A stretch of 64,000 nt of DNA from an uncultured Lachnospiraceae bacterium. GTDB taxonomy: Bacteria > Bacillota > Clostridia > Lachnospirales > Lachnospiraceae. Every line of letters begins with the position of its first letter. Within the stretch, counting starts at the first letter, position 1. Shown here piece by piece: positions 60,448 through 64,000 of this stretch. Location of the stretch: NCBI GenBank assembly GCA_910585345.1, contig CAJUDS010000009.1, forward strand, positions 49,491 through 113,490. Direction: 5' to 3'. Under the pieces are notes generated by a model, which was not told the origin of the DNA, made no database searches, and saw only the letters and a program-made list of their open reading frames with translations. A program made the position numbers and the translations under genes.

Positions 60448-60711
60448 TTATTCTGCAACATAAGGCATCAATGCAATGTGCCTTGCCCGTTTTATTGCTA
60501 CGGTAAGTGCGCGCTGATGTTTTGCACAGTTTCCTGTAATGCGGCGTGGAAGAATCTTTCCTCTTTCAGACACATATCTTTTTAATTTGTTTGTATCTTT
60601 ATAGTCTATTACATTGTCTTTTCCGCAAAATACACAAACCTTTTTTCTTCTGCGCATACCGCCTCTGCGCTTCATCGGTCCATCTGATTTCTCTGCTTTA
60701 TTAAAAGCCAT
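60448..60711 (-). CDS. rpsR: 30S ribosomal protein S18
   Basis: S18 binds 16S rRNA as a dimer with S6. The 87-residue protein has a basic N-terminal tail, CVFCGKDN and the core RYVSERGKILPRRITGNCAK. Two cysteine sites suggest the zinc-binding version of S18. It is the last gene of rpsF-ssb-rpsR. Confidence 0.98.
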   Translation of the reverse strand: MAFNKAEKSDGPMKRRGGMRRRKKVCVFCGKDNVIDYKDTNKLKRYVSERGKILPRRITGNCAKHQRALTVAIKRARHIALMPYVAE

Positions 60712-60741
60712 GATGCATGCCTCCTTTTAAATGATTGTTTC

Positions 60742-61185
60742 TCAATTGAAAGGCAGTTCCTCATCAATACCGTCCGGAATGTTCATAAAGCCTTCCGCTA
60801 CGGAAGCCGGCTCTGATCGATTGCCGGAAATACGATAACCGCCTTCATTCCCTGAACTTGCATTTTTACTCTCTGCAAATTCCTGATCTTCTACTACAAC
60901 ATCGGTCGTATATACTCTCACACCGTCCTTATTGGTATAACTGCCTGTCTGAATACGTCCTGAGACAAGCATCTTGATTCCCTTATGCAGATATTTTTCA
61001 GCAAATTCCGCCTGTCTGCCAAATGCAACACATCCGATAAAGTCCGCATTGTTTTCATCACCGTTTCTATTGAAACGCCGATCTACCGCCAGCGTATATC
61101 TGGCAACTGCTGTGGCGCTCTCACCCTGAGAATACCGGATTTCGGGGTCTCTCGTTAATCTACCCATAAGAATTACTCTATTCAT
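60742..61185 (-). CDS. ssb: single-stranded DNA-binding protein
   Basis: SSB coats single-stranded DNA during replication and repair. The OB fold (residues 1-110: MNRVILMGRLTRDPEIRYS, FIGCVAFGRQAEFAEKYL) is followed by a short glycine-rich linker and the acidic C-terminal tip DEELPFN that binds partner proteins. It has 147 residues and lies between rpsF and rpsR. Confidence 0.97.
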   Translation of the reverse strand: MNRVILMGRLTRDPEIRYSQGESATAVARYTLAVDRRFNRNGDENNADFIGCVAFGRQAEFAEKYLHKGIKMLVSGRIQTGSYTNKDGVRVYTTDVVVEDQEFAESKNASSGNEGGYRISGNRSEPASVAEGFMNIPDGIDEELPFN

Positions 61186-61202
61186 ATAGTCCCTACTTTC
61201 TA

Positions 61203-61493
61203 TTATGCCTCGTCTTGTCTAACGCATAAATATCTGATCACATTGTCCATAATGCGGACACGGGATTCGATTTCCGCCGGAACAGTGGGTTCAGCGTCGA
61301 ACTGAATGAAATAGTAGAACGCTTCTTTCATTTTCTGAATTTCGTAAGCCAGTCTCTTCTTACCCCATTCATCAACGTTTGTAACAGTTCCACCGAATCT
61401 TTCGATGAGCCCTTTGCATTTGTCCACAATGGCAGCTCTTTCATCATCTTCGACTTTAGCACTGACAACAACGGCTAATTCATACTTGTTCAT
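61203..61493 (-). CDS. rpsF: 30S ribosomal protein S6
   Basis: S6 pairs with S18 on the small subunit platform. The 96-residue protein begins MNKYELAVVVSAKVEDDER and contains VDEWGKKRLAYEIQKMKEAF. It is the first gene of the operon. Its leader has a GCTCCTTTT/AAAAGGGGC hairpin just before the AAAGGAGG, which could affect translation; the known S6:S18 leader motif was not recognised. Confidence 0.97.
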   Translation of the reverse strand: MNKYELAVVVSAKVEDDERAAIVDKCKGLIERFGGTVTNVDEWGKKRLAYEIQKMKEAFYYFIQFDAEPTVPAEIESRVRIMDNVIRYLCVRQDEA

Positions 61494-61591
61494 GCCAACT
61501 ACCTCCTTTTGGTCTCTGGCCCCTTTTCATAAAAGGAGCAAGGAATAAAATATACCACAGGTTCTTATATTACCATATAAATCCTGTATTT

Positions 61592-61774
61592 TCAAGCTTT
61601 TTTGTACACTTCCCTTGTATTTTTTTCTACTAATTTTCTTGCAAGCATAATTTGACGTCCACACCCTCTACACTTCAGCCTGAAATCCGCCCCCACTCTG
61701 AGAACCTCCCATTCCTTCGCACCGCAAGGATGTTGCTTCTTCAATTTTATAACATCTCCTACTTCGAAATCCAT
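61592..61774 (-). CDS. DUF951 protein
   Basis: This 60-residue protein belongs to DUF951, which is conserved in Firmicutes next to rpsF or ychF and has no assigned function. It contains a small SH3-like beta domain (DFEVGDVIKLKKQHPCG, WEVLRVGADFRLKC) and a Cys set (Cys in HPCG, CRGC) that may bind zinc. It lies upstream of the rpsF operon on the same strand. Confidence 0.9.
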   Translation of the reverse strand: MDFEVGDVIKLKKQHPCGAKEWEVLRVGADFRLKCRGCGRQIMLARKLVEKNTREVYKKA

Positions 61775-61851
61775 AATTTAAGTAATCCCTCTCCTGCGGC
61801 GGATGTGCCGGACTTTTTGGCTTTCCCGCTGTCAAAACAGCTCTCTGTCCG

Positions 61852-62574
61852 CTAATCCATCTGTGAAAAAATTTCTCCTATACTGCCCTGAAGCACCAAA
61901 TCAGCCATTCCATCCCGCGCTGTTGCAGTTTTATTAATTAGTACCAATTTATCGCCTTTATAATAGTCAAGCAGCCCCGCTGCCGGATATACGGCAAGGG
62001 AAGTTCCGCCTACAATCATCACATCCGCTGCGCTGATACAGGCAACCGCTTCTGAAATCGTCTGGTTGTCCAATCCCTCTTCGTATAACACTACATCCGG
62101 TTTAATTGTACCGCCGCATTCACACACGGGTATGCCTTCAGAATGTAAAATATATTCTGCGTCATAAAATTTATGACACTTCTCACAGTAATTGCGATGC
62201 ACACTTCCATGCAGCTCCAGTACTTTCCGGCTTCCTGCCGCCTGATGCAGACCGTCGATATTTTGTGTCACGACAGCCTTTAATTTCCCTTCTTTTTCCC
62301 ACTGCGCCAGTTTCAAATGCGCCGCATTGGGCCTGGCAGACAGACACAACATTTTATCTCTGTAGAAACGATAAAATTCATACGTATATCTTTTATAAAA
62401 GCTATGGCTTAAAATCGTCTCCGGCGGATAGTCATATTTTTGATTATACAGTCCATCCACGCTTCTGAAATCTGGAATACCGCTTTCCGTAGAGACACCG
62501 GCGCCGCCAAAAAATACCGCACGTTTTGCTTCTTTCATTATTTTCTTTAATTGTTCCAACGCATCGTTTTTCAT
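61852..62574 (-). CDS. NAD-dependent protein deacylase (sirtuin)
   Basis: Sirtuins remove acyl groups from protein lysines, consuming NAD. The NAD-binding GGAGVSTESGIPDFRS, the catalytic TQNIDGLH and HGSV, and the zinc module CEKC with CECG are present in 240 residues. It is 24 bases downstream of an aldo/keto reductase gene on the same strand. It may regulate acetyl-CoA metabolism, but nothing here shows its substrate. Confidence 0.95.
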   Translation of the reverse strand: MKNDALEQLKKIMKEAKRAVFFGGAGVSTESGIPDFRSVDGLYNQKYDYPPETILSHSFYKRYTYEFYRFYRDKMLCLSARPNAAHLKLAQWEKEGKLKAVVTQNIDGLHQAAGSRKVLELHGSVHRNYCEKCHKFYDAEYILHSEGIPVCECGGTIKPDVVLYEEGLDNQTISEAVACISAADVMIVGGTSLAVYPAAGLLDYYKGDKLVLINKTATARDGMADLVLQGSIGEIFSQMD

Positions 62575-62598
62575 AAACCCACCCGCTTTTTATCAATA

Positions 62599-63471
62599 CT
62601 ACTGTGCAAAGTTGCTTCTTTTCTTAGGTATCGCAAAATCAGGATGTTCTCCCAGCCATGTATTTTGCGGCATGTTGTTCAGAATCGACATATCCTCCGT
62701 CGAGATCTCAAAATCAAATATATTCTGATTCTCCTTCATCCTTTCCATCGCGGAAGACTTTACCAAAGGAATAATGCCTTTCTGCAACAGGAAACGCAGG
62801 CAGATCTGTGCCGTTGATTTACCATATTTCTCCGCATATACTTTTAAAATAGGATTATCCAGCATCGCACTTCTGCCAAGCGGACTCCACGCCTGCACTC
62901 TGATGTCATTTTCCTGACAATATCGGACCGCTCCCTCCTGGGTATAACCTGGATGAATCTCCAATTGGTCAACCAAAGGCTTTATTCTGCCATGCTGCAG
63001 TATAAGATCCAAATGATGAGGAAGGAAATTGCTCAGTCCCAGTCCTCTTACTTTTCCCTCGTCATAAAGCTCTTCCATGGCCTTCCAAGTATCAATGTCC
63101 TTTTCCTTCCAATCTGCATCTCCTTCCGAACCACGGGGCCAATGAATTAAATATAAATCAAGATAATCCATTCCCAGTCTGTCCAAGCTCCTGGCAAAAG
63201 CCTCTTTCGCCTCATGGTATCCTCGCTCATCAATCCAGAGCTTCGACACTATGAAAAATTCCTTTCTAGGAATACCGCTCTCTTTGATCGCCTGACCAAG
63301 AACCCGTTCCGTTTCATATAAAGAGGCCGTATCAAAATACCGATAGCCTGCCTCAATCGCGGTGCGGTTAATTGCTAAATTATCTCCCCCTTTGGCATTG
63401 TAGGTGCCAAAGCCCATACACGGAATCTGAATCCCATTTGAAAGCGTATAACAATCTTTAATTGATTTCAT
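62599..63471 (-). CDS. aldo/keto reductase
   Basis: An NADPH-dependent oxidoreductase of the TIM-barrel AKR family. The catalytic tetrad is visible as Asp in YFDTASLYETE, Tyr in the same segment, Lys in VSKLW and His in LIHWPRG. The C-terminal cofactor site IPLVKSSAMERMKEN is present. It has 290 residues and resembles 2,5-diketo-gluconate-reductase-type AKRs; the real substrate is unknown. It heads the pair with the sirtuin. Confidence 0.93.
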   Translation of the reverse strand: MKSIKDCYTLSNGIQIPCMGFGTYNAKGGDNLAINRTAIEAGYRYFDTASLYETERVLGQAIKESGIPRKEFFIVSKLWIDERGYHEAKEAFARSLDRLGMDYLDLYLIHWPRGSEGDADWKEKDIDTWKAMEELYDEGKVRGLGLSNFLPHHLDLILQHGRIKPLVDQLEIHPGYTQEGAVRYCQENDIRVQAWSPLGRSAMLDNPILKVYAEKYGKSTAQICLRFLLQKGIIPLVKSSAMERMKENQNIFDFEISTEDMSILNNMPQNTWLGEHPDFAIPKKRSNFAQ

Positions 63472-63592
63472 AATGCATTCCTTTCTCTGTTTTTGATGCC
63501 GTTTTGCCTGCTAATAGCATTTCTGTTAAAAATGAAAACAAATTACAAGCTGCGCTCTAAATTTATTTTGACAAGTCTTTTACCGGATGTCA

Positions 63593-63630
63593 AGAAAAAA
63601 AGAAAACCTCAGAATTTATTTCTGAGGTTT
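63593..63630 (-). terminator. terminator after tRNA-Cys
   Basis: AAACCTCAGAA and TTCTGAGGTTT flank TTTA (63605-63630). On the minus strand the stem is followed by TTTTCTTTTTTTC, so it ends the tRNA transcript. Confidence 0.88.
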
Positions 63631-63634
63631 CAAA

Positions 63635-63705
63635 AGGCGCCAACCAGATTTGAACTGGTGATAGAGGTGTTGCAGACCTTTGCCTTACCACTTGGCTATG
63701 GCGCC
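63635..63705 (-). tRNA. tRNA-Cys (GCA)
   Basis: A 71-nt cloverleaf on the minus strand has the acceptor GGCGCCA/TGGCGCC, anticodon GCA in loop CTGCAAC, TTCAAAT T-loop and discriminator U, which is the tRNA-Cys identity. CCA is not encoded. Confidence 0.95.
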
Positions 63706-63718
63706 ATATATTCTCAAC

Positions 63719-63790
63719 TGACTCCGACGGGAATCGAACCCGTGTTACCGCCGTGAAAGGGCGATGTCTTAACCGCTTGACCACGGAGCC
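63719..63790 (-). tRNA. tRNA-Glu (UUC)
   Basis: A 72-nt cloverleaf on the minus strand has acceptor GGCTCCG/CGGAGTC, anticodon TTC in loop CTTTCAC, T-arm GGGTTCGATTCCC and discriminator A. CCA is not encoded. Confidence 0.95.
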
Positions 63791-63858
63791 TTATGCGGGA
63801 TCTTTTTCCTTCCCCTGCTTTCTGTTACTCCCGGAGCACCCCCAAAGGCGCCTCCACC

Positions 63859-63930
63859 CTCCCCGAGTAGGGCTCGAACCTACAACATCACGGTTAACAG
63901 CCGTGCGCTCTACCATTGAGCTATCGAGGA
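63859..63930 (-). tRNA. tRNA-Asn (GUU)
   Basis: A 72-nt cloverleaf on the minus strand has acceptor TCCTCGA/TCGGGGA, anticodon GTT in loop CTGTTAA, T-arm AGGTTCGAGCCCT and discriminator G. It is the first of the three tRNAs in transcription order. The remaining 70 bases to the window edge hold no feature that I can support. Confidence 0.95.
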
Positions 63931-64000
63931 TTATTCCCTTTTCCTGCCGTACCCTCAAAACCGAACACTGGAACCACCAAACACCCATCCCCTTCTCTGG

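Noticed and set aside
63931..64000. Start of an rRNA operon at the window end
   Set aside because: The last 70 bases on the minus strand resemble spacer sequence found near rRNA genes in this group, but no part of a 5S, 16S or 23S gene can be recognised.

Overview
The window looks like a chromosomal stretch of an anaerobic, spore-forming, flagellated Clostridia species, most likely Lachnospiraceae. The reasons are SpoVT and SpoVG, paired GlgC/GlgD, a T-box in front of ileS, a MecA-type adaptor, a DnaD/DnaI-type loader pair, pyruvate formate-lyase fermentation, a flagellin and several DUF families common in that group. I see no transposase, integrase, phage gene or CRISPR array. The order is that of an ordinary chromosome with strong operon structure.

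Layout. 1-5.7 kb (minus): the start of glycogen phosphorylase and isoleucyl-tRNA synthetase behind a T-box leader. 5.8-8.6 kb: a cation/Ca2+ antiporter behind a probable yybP-ykoY (Mn2+) riboswitch, divergent from nicotinate phosphoribosyltransferase. 8.7-13.2 kb (minus): an MCP overlapping a REC-GGDEF-EAL-REC protein, then spoVT. 13.4-20.4 kb (minus): pth-mfd, spoVG and glgC-glgD. 20.7-25.6 kb (plus): murC, a cluster of DnaA-box-like nonamers, a dnaD/dnaI-like loader pair and an extended prs. 25.6-35.1 kb: a solitary flagellin, a small secreted cysteine-hydrolase-like protein, queT with a long leader, and three poorly characterised genes (a membrane-anchored protein with a C39-like domain, a methyltransferase and a DUF4153 protein). 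35.2-42.3 kb (minus): the complete F1Fo ATP synthase operon, whose c subunit carries the Na+-binding signature. 43-49.8 kb (minus): SleB-type hydrolase, dCMP deaminase, upp, rpiB, tsaC, CwlD-like amidase, a GH18 protein and a small gene; tsaC-rpiB-upp close to atp recalls the Bacillus order. 50-55.4 kb (mostly plus): a candidate structured RNA, mecA, a DUF1858 gene and the pyruvate formate-lyase cluster. 55.4-63.5 kb (minus): a MerR-like regulator, gdpP-rplI-dnaB, rpsF-ssb-rpsR, DUF951, a sirtuin and an aldo/keto reductase. 63.6-63.9 kb (minus): tRNA-Asn, tRNA-Glu and tRNA-Cys.

The most interesting locus is 51.7-55.4 kb. Pyruvate formate-lyase is encoded in pieces: a 679-residue catalytic chain with the Cys-Cys active site that stops before the glycyl-radical domain; a 66-residue protein resembling the entry segment of the radical domain but with a three-cysteine tail in place of the glycyl loop; and an 80-residue protein that is the missing radical domain. 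Each has its own Shine-Dalgarno. The activating enzyme and a 56-residue 2[4Fe-4S] ferredoxin follow. This looks like a purpose-built multi-subunit PFL rather than a frameshift. I do not know of a characterised role for the middle protein.

Other points for follow-up are the multibranched RNA candidate at 50.0-50.18 kb, the tandem nonamers at 22.08-22.25 kb, the repeat-bearing segment between the ileS T-box and its start codon, and the chemoreceptor-phosphodiesterase pair. All functional calls rest on motifs read from the sequence; no database search was run.
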